64,000 bases of DNA, taken from assembly GCF_900445235.1 (NCBI RefSeq), contig NZ_UFSM01000001.1, positions 310,001 through 374,000 of the forward strand. Direction: 5' to 3'. Source of the DNA: Aminobacter aminovorans. GTDB taxonomy: Bacteria > Pseudomonadota > Alphaproteobacteria > Rhizobiales > Rhizobiaceae. The notes under the pieces are model-generated. The model saw only the letters and a program-made list of their open reading frames with translations, ran no database searches and was not told where the DNA came from. Shown one piece after another: positions 9,151 to 19,000 of this stretch. The position numbers were made by a program, and so were the translations under genes. The stretch's first letter is position 1; every line of letters begins with the position of its first letter.

Positions 9151-9789
9151 TTAGCGCTTGCGAGCGACGATGTAGGGCCTGTTGTCGTTGCCCTTCGTCG
9201 CGTGGGTTTCGGTAGCCACAACCTCGAAACCCGCGGTCGAGATGAGCCTGACCAGTTCCGCCGTGCTGAAGGCACCGGCATGGGGTGCAAGGCCGGTGGC
9301 GCGCATCACCGGCAGCAGCGCCAGCCGGATCAGCGGGTTCATGTCGCCGAGGCAAGGTGTCTTGGAGACGAACAGGCCGTCGCTGGCAAGCAGGGTGTGG
9401 ATGCGCCGCAAGGTGCCAGGCAGGTCGCGCACCAGATGCAGGTAGTTGAAGCCGAGAACCACCTCGAACTGGCCGGACCCGAGTTCAGGCGCCTCCGCCG
9501 TCGCGGTCAGGAAATCGAGCCCTTTGAGGGGGCACACCAGGCGCTTTTCTTCGGCGATCGCGATCATGGCCGGCGAGAAATCCGTCGCCAGATAGGTTTT
9601 CACGTCGCCAGCCAGCAGCATGGCCGTCGATCCGGTGCCGCAGCCGAGTTCCAGCATCTGGTCGCCGGCCTGCAACAGCCCGCGCGTCCGGTCCAGCGTA
9701 CGCGCGTAGCCGTCGCGGTCTGCCACCGCCGACTTGGCATATCTGCGTGAAGACCGGTCCCAGAAGCGGGCGTCGCTGGCAATGCTCAT
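9151..9789 (-). CDS. Class I SAM-dependent methyltransferase
   Basis: Rossmann-fold methyltransferase of 212 residues. Motif I is MLELGCGTGSTAM, followed by an acidic residue at the end of strand 2 in ATDFSPAM that would bind the SAM ribose; the later strand VVLGFNYLHLV fits motif IV. The start at 9789 follows GGAGGAG. It is convergent with maiA, only 22 bases from its stop. The substrate is not recognisable; the UbiE/small-molecule type of domain is more likely than an RNA or protein methylase. Confidence 0.85.
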   Translation of the reverse strand: MSIASDARFWDRSSRRYAKSAVADRDGYARTLDRTRGLLQAGDQMLELGCGTGSTAMLLAGDVKTYLATDFSPAMIAIAEEKRLVCPLKGLDFLTATAEAPELGSGQFEVVLGFNYLHLVRDLPGTLRRIHTLLASDGLFVSKTPCLGDMNPLIRLALLPVMRATGLAPHAGAFSTAELVRLISTAGFEVVATETHATKGNDNRPYIVARKR

Positions 9790-10139
9790 GCAGGATGCTC
9801 CTCCACCGCAACGGCAATGCTCTGACTAAACCGACAGCCTTGCGGCAACATTGCAAAAATGACTCGAACAACCTTTCGGCGTCTGGGTGCGACCCGGCCG
9901 CTCCTGCGATTGGCGCAGATTACCGGCTGACGACATCGAAGCGATCGCGGCCCTGTCCGGCTCCGCGACTTCCTCAAGGCGGTAAAATGCCGGCCACGTT
10001 TCTGCGCGCGACTTTGCGCACCTGTGCCAAATGGCGTGCGACATCGGCTTCTTTGGCTCGCTGAAGAGGTCCGCCATGTGAGCCCGGTGACCGTTATCTC
10101 GAGTTGCGCCAATCAAACAAAGACCCGACGTCGAGAGGG
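9790..10139. other. Intergenic region with no supported gene
   Basis: About 350 bases between two leftward genes. Frames are open on both strands, but none has a family motif or a good ribosome site. It contains the upstream signals of the 9789 gene. No repeat or RNA gene is apparent to me. Confidence 0.5.
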
Positions 10140-10910
10140 CTACATTTCGCCTAGTGGGTTGAGGGCGCGGTTCACGGCGATCTGCTCTGCGTGGACTTCG
10201 CGATAGGTCGGATTGTCGGCAAAGAGCCTGCGGTGATTGTCCCACCATTCGTTGTCACGGATTCTCGGAGCCTTTCCCTTGACCGCCGCCACGAGGGCGT
10301 GGCGGGTCTTGTCGGCATCGAAATCGCAGCAATATGCAGGGGTCAGCGGCTGCTGGCGCCAGGACTCCGCCAACGACCCACCATCGACGGGATCAAAGCC
10401 GATTTCATTTATCAGGCTCATGACCATCTGCTTGCCACGCCCATCATCGCCAGCGACTGGAATTGCGAGACGTCCGCGTTCCCCTTCCGGCCTGCCAAGT
10501 TCGGCGAGGGAGTAGAACAAGATGCTGTTGAACGCCTTGAAGATCGGGCGCCCAAGCTGCAGCGAGACCCACACACTTTCCGGCATCCCGGCATCGATCT
10601 CGGCGATGTTTGGGTCGCGTATTCCGGGAAAATAATTGCTGACATCAATGATGACCACGTCGCCCGCAGCCCGCTCGAACAAATCATTCGGAAGCGTCGC
10701 CGCAGCCGGGAAAGGCATGGCAAGCAGCACGACGTCCGCGCCTTCGACCGCGCCATGGGTGTCGGTCGACTGAACGCCGATTTCGGTCGCAAATGCCAGC
10801 GCCGCCTCTGCGCCACGCGAATTGGCCACGCTAACGTCATGGCCTTTCTCGCTCCATTTGCGCGCCAAGGTGCCACCCATCTCGCCAATGCCAATAACAC
10901 CGATCTTCAT
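10140..10910 (-). CDS. NADP-dependent oxidoreductase of the F420:NADP reductase-like family (NAD_binding F420)
   Basis: A 256-residue protein with an N-terminal Rossmann motif MKIGVIGIGEMGGTLA and the DVSVANSRG turn, where Asn-Ser-Arg suggests preference for NADP. The segment VVLLAMPFPA and the later VFKAFN-like stretch (PIFKAFNSILFYSL) are typical of NADPH-dependent F420 reductase relatives found in bacteria that lack F420, whose substrate is unknown. The start at 10910 is chosen because the Rossmann strand begins there; the frame continues upstream without family features. It stands alone, between a methyltransferase and a flavin monooxygenase on the same strand. Confidence 0.8.
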   Translation of the reverse strand: MKIGVIGIGEMGGTLARKWSEKGHDVSVANSRGAEAALAFATEIGVQSTDTHGAVEGADVVLLAMPFPAAATLPNDLFERAAGDVVIIDVSNYFPGIRDPNIAEIDAGMPESVWVSLQLGRPIFKAFNSILFYSLAELGRPEGERGRLAIPVAGDDGRGKQMVMSLINEIGFDPVDGGSLAESWRQQPLTPAYCCDFDADKTRHALVAAVKGKAPRIRDNEWWDNHRRLFADNPTYREVHAEQIAVNRALNPLGEM

Positions 10911-11416
10911 TGTCCTGCCTTTCGTGGGCGACCGAATATGGGCCTTGTTCGGCTCTGGAACGCCAGGTCTCAACCGTGGAAGGCTTCTTGCCGCAGAACC
11001 AGGCCTATATGGACCCAGCGTTTCTTGCGGACCGGGTAGCCAAGTAATTTGAACAGCTTGTGGCTTTCATCGGCTTCACCATCTGGAAGGACAAGATATG
11101 CAGGCAAATACCTGCATGTCAATCCGCTTCCTTTGCGAGATCCGTTCCGCCCGTCAACTTCCGCTCACAGCGCAAGGCGGACTTTGGAGGATGCTAACGG
11201 GTTGCCGGTTAGCGCGCGCGTGGTGACAACGTGGAGAGAAGCCAGGAACTCCCTCAAGGGAGCCTCACAAGGGAGCCTCAAAAGGGAGCGATCGCGGGCA
11301 GACGAGCAGCGATTCAGGAGTTTGCTCGATCATGTCGGCAAATTTCCAGTCGAGCTTCGCCATGCCGAACCAGGTTAGTCGGCTACCGGGTTTGAACTTT
11401 GACCTAGCCCACTCAT
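10911..11416. other. Intergenic region, possibly with gene debris
   Basis: About 500 bases. On the + strand, 10976-11100 can be read as a continuous frame interrupted by one TAA at 11044-11046 (fragments MDPAFLADRVAK and FEQLVAFIGFTIWKDK), which looks like a decayed coding remnant that I could not identify. Further on there is a short run of direct repeats (11252-11288). No intact gene is supported. Confidence 0.4.
11252..11288 (+). repeat. Three direct repeats, CCTCA(CA/AA)AGGGAG
   Basis: Units at 11252-11262 (11 bases), 11263-11275 and 11276-11288 (13 bases each) differ only in the bases between CCTCA and AGGGAG. They are noncoding. Confidence 0.7.
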
Positions 11417-12664
11417 TCACGCCCGCCGTCGCTCGGCCACGGTTGCCTTGTCGTAGCCGGCGACCTTCTTGTAGCTGTTCGACAGTGCTGCCAGTTCGTC
11501 CTGGGTGATGACGTCGTCGAGCCGCGCGAAAGGGCGGTCGCCGGTACGCTCATAGACCTCCTTGAGGATGACGTCGGGCGGGGTGGTGCGGTTGGTGCGC
11601 ACGACAGTCGCGGTCGCCTGCAGCCGCTTGTCCTCATAGGCCTTGAGCACAGCCGCGACATCGCCGCCTGCGCCAAGACTGTCGGCCAGCGCGCGGGCGT
11701 CGAGGATCGCCTGGCCGGCGCCATTGGAGCCGCGCGGGTACATAGGATGGGCGGCATCGCCGAGCAGCGTGATACGGCCAAAGCTCCAGCGCACCAGCGG
11801 GTCCTTGTCGACCATTGGATATTCGAGGATCGACTCGGCACCTCGGATCAGGCCGGGCACATCGAGAAAATCGAAGCGCCAGTCGGCGAAGGCATGGATG
11901 AAATCGTCGAGTTGGCCGCGGCGGTTCCAGTCCTGCTGGTGATAGTCAGGCGTCTCGATCTCGGCGACCCAGTTGATCAGCTGGCGGCCGTCGGCGTCGA
12001 GCTTGTTGCGGATCGGGTAGATGACCATCTTGCCATGCGTCAGCCAGCCGGCGCGGACGTAGCTCGCGCCGCCGAGAAATGGCTGCCACCAACTCGTGCC
12101 GCGCCACATATTGACGCCGGAATAGATCGGGCCGCCATCGTCGGGCACCAGCTTGCGGCGCACGACGGAGTGGATGCCGTCGCAGCCGACGATGGCCGCG
12201 CCATGCTGGACGGGCCGGTCCTCACCGGTGCGTCCGTCGACGAAGCGGGCGGTAGCTGCCGTATCGGACTGCTTGACATCGATGCATTTCCAGCCGGTGA
12301 CCACGCAATCGAGGCCGGCGCGGTCGACCAGTGCGCGATACAGGATCTGCTGCAGGTCGCCGCGATGGATCTGGAACTGCGGGTAATCATAGCCGGCAAA
12401 GGTGCCGACCGGCTCCTTGTAGATCAGCTGGCCGAAGCGGTTGAAAAAGCAGGATTCGCGCGCCGTGACCGCGGCCTCGGCGAGTGCTGGCTGAAGGCCG
12501 AGCTCGGTCAGCTCGCGACTGGCATGCGGCAGGATCGAGATGCCGACGCCGATCGGCCGGATCTCCTGTGCACTTTCGTAGACGCGGAAAGGAATGCCCG
12601 CCTTGTGCAACATAAGGGCCAGCGTCAGCCCGCCGATACCTGCGCCGATGATCATCACGTCCAT
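11417..12664 (-). CDS. FAD-dependent monooxygenase of the PhzS/salicylate-hydroxylase-like group
   Basis: Group A flavoprotein hydroxylase that uses NAD(P)H and oxygen to hydroxylate an aromatic compound. It has 415 residues. The N-terminal FAD-binding motif is MIIGAGIGGLTLAL; the internal GCDGIHSVVRRKL contains the DG motif, and RITLLGDAAHPMYP is the GD motif that binds the FAD ribose. The MWRG, NWVAE and ILEYPMVDKDPL segments resemble 5-methylphenazine-1-carboxylate monooxygenase PhzS and its many uncharacterised relatives more than true salicylate hydroxylases. It lies downstream of a LysR gene on the same strand, with a CAGTATACTG palindrome just before its start. The substrate is not known. 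Confidence 0.87.
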   Translation of the reverse strand: MDVMIIGAGIGGLTLALMLHKAGIPFRVYESAQEIRPIGVGISILPHASRELTELGLQPALAEAAVTARESCFFNRFGQLIYKEPVGTFAGYDYPQFQIHRGDLQQILYRALVDRAGLDCVVTGWKCIDVKQSDTAATARFVDGRTGEDRPVQHGAAIVGCDGIHSVVRRKLVPDDGGPIYSGVNMWRGTSWWQPFLGGASYVRAGWLTHGKMVIYPIRNKLDADGRQLINWVAEIETPDYHQQDWNRRGQLDDFIHAFADWRFDFLDVPGLIRGAESILEYPMVDKDPLVRWSFGRITLLGDAAHPMYPRGSNGAGQAILDARALADSLGAGGDVAAVLKAYEDKRLQATATVVRTNRTTPPDVILKEVYERTGDRPFARLDDVITQDELAALSNSYKKVAGYDKATVAERRRA

Positions 12665-12687
12665 GTGGCTCTCCGATCAATTTAAGC

Positions 12688-12708
12688 AGTATACTGACTA
12701 TTTTTGGG
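12688..12708. promoter_or_regulatory. Candidate operator, GTATACTGA-type element copy 2
   Basis: The perfect palindrome CAGTATACTG (12687-12696) lies 23 bases before the monooxygenase start. The 20 bases from 12689 match the element at 8065 at 17 positions. Read on the minus strand, it also contains TATACT at a distance suitable for a -10 box of the monooxygenase gene. Confidence 0.45.
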
Positions 12709-12740
12709 TTTGAATGGCGTAGCCGACCGAAGCGGGCCGG

Positions 12741-13637
12741 CTAGACCGCCTCGCGAAACGGCAGTTCGAATTCCTGGCGGGCGTTACGGTCGAGGATCTC
12801 CTTGGCAAGTGCCGCCGCAACGCCCGTCGGCTCGTTGGCGGCGCTGGTCAGGATGAACTCGACCTCCTCGAGCTGCGGCAGCTGCTGGCTCGTCGGCAGC
12901 ACCATCAGTCCCGACGACACCATGCCGCGCGGCTGCACCATGACACCCAGGCCGGCACGGGCGGCTGCCTGCAGCCCGCTCAAGCTGCCGCTGGTACAGA
13001 CGATGCGCCACGGGATGCCCTTGCGGTCGAGCGCCTCGATCGCGGCGACGCGAGTGATGCCCGGACGCGAAAACAGGATCAACGGCAAGGGCTTGCCGGC
13101 TTCGACGACCGATGGGTCGCGTGCCGCCCATACCAGCCGCTCGGTGCGGACCGCAACGCCGCTGCGCGCCTCGCGCTGCTGGTTGAGCCCGACGCGGCGT
13201 TTGGCGATCACGAGGTCGAGCGCACCTTCGTCAAGCAGGTCGAACAGCGTGCTCGACAGTGCCACCGTCAGCTCGAGCTCGACGGATGGGTGGCGCTCGG
13301 TGAACTTGTGCAGCACGTCGGCCAGGCGGGTGGTGACAAAATCCTCCGAAGCGCCGAAGCGGATGCGGCCGCTGAGCCTGGCCCCCTGCAGATAGCTGCG
13401 GGCACGTTCGTTGGCGTCGAGGATCGAGCGGGCGAAGCCCAGCATCGCCTCGCCGTCCGGCGTCAACATCACCGAATGGGTGTCGCGGACCAGAAGCCTC
13501 CGGCCGACGCTGACTTCGAGCCGTCTGATGTGCTGGCTCACCGTCGACTGGCCGAGCCTGAGATGCACCGCCGCGCCGGTGAAGCTGCGCGAGCCGGCAA
13601 CCGCTACGAAGGTCTGGAGGAGTATCGGATCGAACAT
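12741..13637 (-). CDS. LysR-family transcriptional regulator
   Basis: A 298-residue LysR regulator. The N-terminal winged helix-turn-helix shows LQTFVAVAGSRSFTGAAVHLRLGQ-type residues and VSQHIRRLE; the rest is the periplasmic-binding-protein-like effector domain. The start at 13637 follows GGGAGGG. It is transcribed divergently from the symporter-family gene at 13757 and sits upstream of the flavin monooxygenase on its own strand, so it probably controls one or both. The 120-base divergent space holds two inverted repeats. The effector is unknown; an aromatic acid is a reasonable guess given the monooxygenase. Confidence 0.9.
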   Translation of the reverse strand: MFDPILLQTFVAVAGSRSFTGAAVHLRLGQSTVSQHIRRLEVSVGRRLLVRDTHSVMLTPDGEAMLGFARSILDANERARSYLQGARLSGRIRFGASEDFVTTRLADVLHKFTERHPSVELELTVALSSTLFDLLDEGALDLVIAKRRVGLNQQREARSGVAVRTERLVWAARDPSVVEAGKPLPLILFSRPGITRVAAIEALDRKGIPWRIVCTSGSLSGLQAAARAGLGVMVQPRGMVSSGLMVLPTSQQLPQLEEVEFILTSAANEPTGVAAALAKEILDRNARQEFELPFREAV

Positions 13638-13694
13638 GATCCCTCCCTGTGTTCACGAAACGAAATGAGCATCATTCCTGTATGTGCCATTCAC

Positions 13695-13725
13695 AATGCC
13701 GCTGGCATTTGGCATACTGTATACA
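13695..13725. promoter_or_regulatory. Inverted repeats in the LysR/symporter divergent space
   Basis: AATGCC-GCT-GGCATT (13695-13709) is a perfect 6+3+6 inverted repeat, and TGTATACA (13718-13725) is a perfect palindrome about 30 bases before the symporter start. The first is a candidate LysR site. The second resembles the GTATAC elements elsewhere in the cluster. Confidence 0.4.
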
Positions 13726-13756
13726 AAATTAACTCATTGCCAAGGGATGCCTCGCC

Positions 13757-14761
13757 TTGTTTGCACGTTTTCGTCCCGACACTTTCATCATGCTGATGGT
13801 CGCCTGCATCGCGCTGGCATCGCTGCTGCCGGCGCAGGGCAGCTTTGCCGGCCATTTCGGCACCGCGACCAACATTGCCATCGCGCTGCTGTTCTTCCTC
13901 CATGGCGCACGGCTGTCACGGGCGACGGTGATTGCCGGCATGACGCATTGGCGGCTGCACCTTTTGGTGTTTTCGACCACTTTCGTGCTGTTCCCGATCA
14001 TCGGGCTGGCGCTCGGCCTGCTGGTGCCGACCGTGCTGCCGGCAGCGCTCTATGCCGGCGTGCTGTTCCTGTGCGTGCTGCCGTCGACGGTGCAGTCGTC
14101 CATCGCCTTTACCGCACTTGCCGGCGGCAATGTTCCGGCCGCTGTGTGTTCGGCCTCCGCCTCCAACATCATCGGCATGTTCCTGACGCCGCTTCTGGTC
14201 GGACTGCTGTTCGCCAAGACCGGAGGCGGCGGCGTGTCGCTGTCGGCGATCGAAGGCATCATGCTGCAGCTTCTGGCGCCGTTCATCGCCGGCCAGCTCG
14301 TCCAGCCCTGGCTTGCCGGCTGGCTCGCCCGGCACAAATGGCTGGTGACCATCGTCGACCGCGGCTCGATCCTGATGGTGATCTATCTCGCCTTCTCCAA
14401 GGCGATGGTCGCAGGCCTTTGGCAGCAGCTGCCGCTACAGTCGCTGGTGGTGCTGCTGCTGATCGCCGCCTTCCTGTTGTCGACCGTGCTGGCCGTCACC
14501 ATCTCTGCCAGTCGCTTCCTCGGTTTTTCCCGGCAGGACGAGATCACCGTCGCCTTCTGCGGCTCGCACAAGAGCCTGGCCTCGGGCGTACCGATGGCCA
14601 ACGTCATCTTCGCCGGCCAGGAGATCGGCGCGATCGTGCTGCCCTTGATGCTCTACCACCAGATGCAGCTGATGGTCTGCGCCTGGATGGCCAGGCGCTA
14701 CGCCGAGCGCAACGCCGCCGAAAGTGCGACCCTCGCCGAGGCCCAGGGCGCGGCGCAGTAG
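13757..14761 (+). CDS. Bile acid:sodium symporter family transporter
   Basis: Integral membrane protein of 334 residues with about ten hydrophobic segments, of the SBF/BASS superfamily close to the YfeH type. Markers are the early ALLFFLHGARLS segment, VLPSTVQSSIAF in the first core repeat, and CGSHKSLASGVPMA in the second. These proteins import organic anions with sodium. The start is TTG at 13757, chosen because AAGGGA lies nine bases upstream and no in-frame ATG is near. It is divergent from a LysR gene, and the neighbouring flavin monooxygenase suggests it brings in an aromatic or other organic acid (inference). Confidence 0.85.
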   Translation: MFARFRPDTFIMLMVACIALASLLPAQGSFAGHFGTATNIAIALLFFLHGARLSRATVIAGMTHWRLHLLVFSTTFVLFPIIGLALGLLVPTVLPAALYAGVLFLCVLPSTVQSSIAFTALAGGNVPAAVCSASASNIIGMFLTPLLVGLLFAKTGGGGVSLSAIEGIMLQLLAPFIAGQLVQPWLAGWLARHKWLVTIVDRGSILMVIYLAFSKAMVAGLWQQLPLQSLVVLLLIAAFLLSTVLAVTISASRFLGFSRQDEITVAFCGSHKSLASGVPMANVIFAGQEIGAIVLPLMLYHQMQLMVCAWMARRYAERNAAESATLAEAQGAAQ

Positions 14762-14774
14762 CCGCGCCGAAAAC

Positions 14775-15905
14775 CTAGATCTTGGTGGCGCCACCGTGGT
14801 TGGCCGGCAGCGAACGGGCGCGCAGCGGGGCGACCGAGGCGTGCTGCTCGAAGGTCTCCTCGCCAAGCACTTCCACCTTGTGGTTGGGCAGGTCCGCCAA
14901 AAGGCCGGCGACGCGGGTGAACGACTGTTCGAGCGCGCGCTCCTTGATCTCGCCCGCCTTCAGCCCGGCCGCCATGTAGTCGATCATGCGCGTGATGATC
15001 TCGGTGTCGGCCCAGTAGGCGCACATGCACAGCAGGTCGCAGCCGGCGTTAATGATGCGGATCGTCGTCTCGGGCTTGTCGAGACGGTCGGAGATCGCCT
15101 TCATGCCGAGATCGTCGCTGACGACGACGCCTTCATAACCCAGTTCCTTGCGCAGTATATCCTGCAGGATCACCTTCGACATCGTCGCCGGGATGCCTGG
15201 ATCGATCTGCGAAATGACGATGTGAGCGGTCATGATCATCCGCGTCTGCGCATCGTTGAAATGTCGGAATGCCTCGAGCTCGCGGCTACGGAAGGTCCGG
15301 GGATCGACGTCGATGACCGGCAGCGAATAGTGCGAATCGACGGCCGTATCGCCATGGCCGGGGAAATGCTTGGGGCAACCGAGCACGCCTTCGGCCTGCA
15401 TCGCGTCAAGAAACGCCCGCGCCGCCGGCACCACATCGTCAGGCGTCGTGCCGAACGAGCGCTGGCCGATGACCGGATTGGCCGGGTTTGAATTGACGTC
15501 GACGACGGGCGCGAAATTGACGTTGAAGCCGAGCGAGCGCAATTCGACGCCCATTGCCTTTCCGACATCGGCGGCTTGCTTCGGCCACTCGCGAGCATAG
15601 GCGAAGGCGGTGATCGGCGCGGGCGGACGCAGCACGCCGCCGCCCTCATGGTCGATCGAAACGATCACCTCGTCGCGCTCGATGTATTCGCGCACGTCGG
15701 ACAGCAGTCTGGCGTGGTTGTCGAGCCAGTCCTCATAGGGCGCGTCGGGCAGGAAGTTGGCGCGGAACAGCACGACGCCGGCCGGTTTGAGCAGCGACAG
15801 CAGCCGCTTGTCCTTGTCGCCGAGCGTGTGGCCGGGCTGCAGGCCGATCAGAAACCGGTGTCCATAGGACGCAGGACCGCGCCCGAGATCGAATGAGAGA
15901 TCCAT
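14775..15905 (-). CDS. nagZ: Beta-N-acetylhexosaminidase, glycoside hydrolase family 3 (NagZ-like)
   Basis: Family 3 glycosidase of 376 residues made of a single TIM barrel, as in NagZ, which removes N-acetylglucosamine from anhydromuropeptides in cell wall recycling. It shows the substrate-binding KHFPGHGD motif (179-186), the catalytic His-Asp loop in DSHYSLP (190-196) and the nucleophile Asp in VSDDLGM (262-268). There is no signal peptide, in keeping with a cytoplasmic enzyme. Many alphaproteobacteria carry a second family 3 copy, so this could be a paralogue of the NagZ that sits next to segregation genes. It is convergent with the symporter gene, 13 bases apart. Confidence 0.85.
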   Translation of the reverse strand: MDLSFDLGRGPASYGHRFLIGLQPGHTLGDKDKRLLSLLKPAGVVLFRANFLPDAPYEDWLDNHARLLSDVREYIERDEVIVSIDHEGGGVLRPPAPITAFAYAREWPKQAADVGKAMGVELRSLGFNVNFAPVVDVNSNPANPVIGQRSFGTTPDDVVPAARAFLDAMQAEGVLGCPKHFPGHGDTAVDSHYSLPVIDVDPRTFRSRELEAFRHFNDAQTRMIMTAHIVISQIDPGIPATMSKVILQDILRKELGYEGVVVSDDLGMKAISDRLDKPETTIRIINAGCDLLCMCAYWADTEIITRMIDYMAAGLKAGEIKERALEQSFTRVAGLLADLPNHKVEVLGEETFEQHASVAPLRARSLPANHGGATKI

Positions 15906-16099
15906 TGCTGTGCCACACTCCGCCTGAAATCCGCTACCTCTTTGTGGCAGACCGATCCAAACAAGTCCTTAGTACATGAGCGCAGGATTCGGAATCGCTT
16001 TCGGAAAAGCCGCCCCGCAAAAGATGCGAGCCGGCGTAACCGGGGGCTAAATTTCCATCGACCGCCAGTATCGTCATTCGGTCCCGGACAGGCCGCCCT

Positions 16100-19000
16100 T
16101 CAGCCTTGCGCCCGCTCGGCGATCAGCTCGCCTTCGGCGCGATCCGCCTCGGTCACCGACGTCAGGCGCTTGAGACGACGGGCGAACCAGGCGTTGAGGT
16201 CGTCCATCGAGGTGAACATGACCGGCACGACGACAAGGCTGAGCAGCGTCGAGGTGATCAGTCCGCCAATCACCGCAACCGCCATCGGTGCGCGGAAGCT
16301 GGCGTCGGCACCGATGCCTGCCGCTGCGGGTACCATGCCGGCGACCATGGCGATCGTCGTCATGATGATCGGCCGGGCGCGGGTCATGCCCGCCTGCATC
16401 AGCGCATCGCGACGCTCCATGCCCTGGGCACGGCAGTCGATGGCGTAGTCGACGAGCAGGATCGAGTTCTTGCAGACGATGCCCATCAGCATCAGGATGC
16501 CGATCGTCGACGACAGGTCGAGTGCCGCGCCATAAAGCAGCAGGGCAAGGGCGGCGCCGCCCAGCGACAGCGGCAGGGCTACCAGGATGGTGAGCGGCTG
16601 CAGGAAGTTCCTGAACAGCAGCACCAGTACCGCCATTACCATCAGGATGCCCGCTACCAGCGCCAGCGCGAAGCCGCGGAACATTTCGCCCATCTCTTCC
16701 GAGGCGCCATATTTGACGTGTGCCACGCTGGGCGGAAGGTTCTTGAGCAGCGGCAGTGCCTCGACGGCTGCCATCGCGTCGCCGATCGTCACCCCGTTCA
16801 AATTGGCCTCGACTGCTACCATGCGCTTGCGGTCGAGCCGTTCGACCTTGCCTTCCTCGGCACCGAAGTCGATGTCGGCCACCGACGTCAGTGGCACCAC
16901 GGCGCCGCTGTCGGTACCGACCCTCAGGTTGCGCAATGTCTCGAGGTCGCCGCGCGCCGACTTGTCGAGCAGCACGCGGATCGGCACCAGCCTGTCGCCG
17001 AGGTTGAACTGCGCCGAATTGGCGTCGGTCTCGCCGAGGGTTGCGATGCGCGCCACGGTGCCGAGCGAGACCACGGAGACACCAAGGCGTGCCGCCTCGT
17101 CCATGCGCGGCCTGACCAGCAGTTCCGGCGCCGCCGGAGGCTGGTTGGACAGCACGTTGACCAGCTGCGGCAGCTTGCGCATCTCGTTCTCGAGCTGGCG
17201 TGCGGCCTTGTTCAGCTCCTCCGGATTGTTGCCGGCGAGGAAGACCGACAGCTCCTTGCCGCCGGAGTCGCTGGCGAAGCTGAACTGGATATCCGGCACG
17301 CTGGCCAGGATGGGAAGCACAGAGAGCTCGAACTCCTTGCGCGAGACCTGCCTTTCGTCGCGCGGCTTCAGCCTGATGATCAGCGACACCCTGTTGACGT
17401 CGCCGGTGATGGCCAGGACGCTCGCCACTTCCTGGCGCTTCAGCAGCTGCGCGACGATGTGGTCGGAGACACGCGCCGTCTCGTCGAGCCTGGTGCCCGG
17501 CGGCAAGGTGATGCTGGCCTCGGAGACGTTGCTGTCGGTGCCGGGCACGAAGCCGGTTGAAAGCTGTGACAAAAGAAGCACCGAGCCGATAAAAAACGCA
17601 CCGACCAGCGCAAACGTCGTCTTGCGATGATCGAGCGTCCAGCCGAGAAGCGCGAGATAGCGTCGCGACAGGCGCGAGGGTTCGGCGGCGTGGTGACCGG
17701 CAGGTTTGGGCTGCAGCAGGTAGGCTGCCATCAGCGGCGTCAGCAGGCGCGCGACGACCAGCGAGATCATTACGGCAACGGCAACGGTGATGCCGAACTG
17801 CCGGAAATACTGGCCGACGGCACCGCCGATGAAGCTGACCGGCGCGAACACGGCGACGATGGTCAGCGTCGTTGCCACCACCGCCAGGCCGATCGCGTCG
17901 GCCGCCTCGATCGAGGCGAGATATGGCCGCCGGCCCATGTCGACATGGCGCTCGATGTTCTCGATCTCGACGATGGCATCGTCGACGAGGATGCCGATCA
18001 CCAGCGTCAGCGCCAGCAGGCTGACGCCGTTCAGCGTGTAGCCGAGCAGATCCATGACGGCGAAGGTCGGAAGGATCGACAGCGGCATGGCGACCGCAGC
18101 GATCAGCGTGGCGCGCCAGTTGCGCAGGAACAGGAACACCACGAGGACGGTCAGGCCGGCGCCTTCGAGCAACGCGGTTACCGCGGCGTTGTAGCTTTCG
18201 AGCGTGTATTCGACGTTGGAGATCACCTCGACGAAGGCGACGTCGGATGTCCGCGCTGTGATCTCGCCAAGCCGCTTGGTCACCGCGTCGGCAACAGCCG
18301 TGTCGCTGTAGCCCTTGGCGCGATAGACCGAGAAGCCGACGACGGCGTCGCCATTGTAGCGGGCAAAGCCGCGGGCTTCGGTCGGCCCGTCGGTGATGGT
18401 GGCGATGTCGTTGAGCTGCACCCAGCGCTTGCCCGGCAGGGACACGGAGAGGCTGAGCAACTGGTCGAAGGAGGTGACGCTGCCAAGCGTGCGGATCGAC
18501 TGCTCCCGGTCGCCGACCTCGCCGCGTCCGCCGGGAACATTGACATTGATGCTGCGTAGCGCGGTATTGACCTGGTCGGCGGTGACACCGAGCGCAAGCA
18601 GTCTGTCGGGGTCGAGCGAGACCGTTATCTCGCGGTTGACGCCGCCGAAGCGCTCGACCTTCTGCACGCCCGGCACTGCAAGCAGTTCGCGGCTGACCAT
18701 GTCCTCGACGAACCACGAGGCGTCGAGTGCCGACATCTGGGGCGCCTGCATGGTGAAATAGAGGATGGCACCGCCTTCGACGTCGACACGCGAGACGACC
18801 GGCTCCTGGATCGACTGCGGCAGGTCGGACCTTATCTGGCCGACAGACTCGCGGACGTCGTTGGTCGCGCGGTCGGGATCGACGCCGATCTTGAACTCGA
18901 CCGTGGTCGTCGACACGCCGTCCTTGATCGTCGAGCGGATGTTCTTGACGCCCGCGAGGCCGGAGATGGAGCCCTCGACGCGACGGGTGATCTGGCTCTC

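Noticed and set aside
9826..10248. Minus-strand frame of 140 codons upstream of the methyltransferase
   Set aside because: Overlaps the F420-reductase-like gene end and shows no family similarity that I can recognise.
11049..11378. 109-codon frame in the gap upstream of the NADP enzyme
   Set aside because: Covers the direct repeats, has Arg/Ser-rich random composition and no ribosome site.
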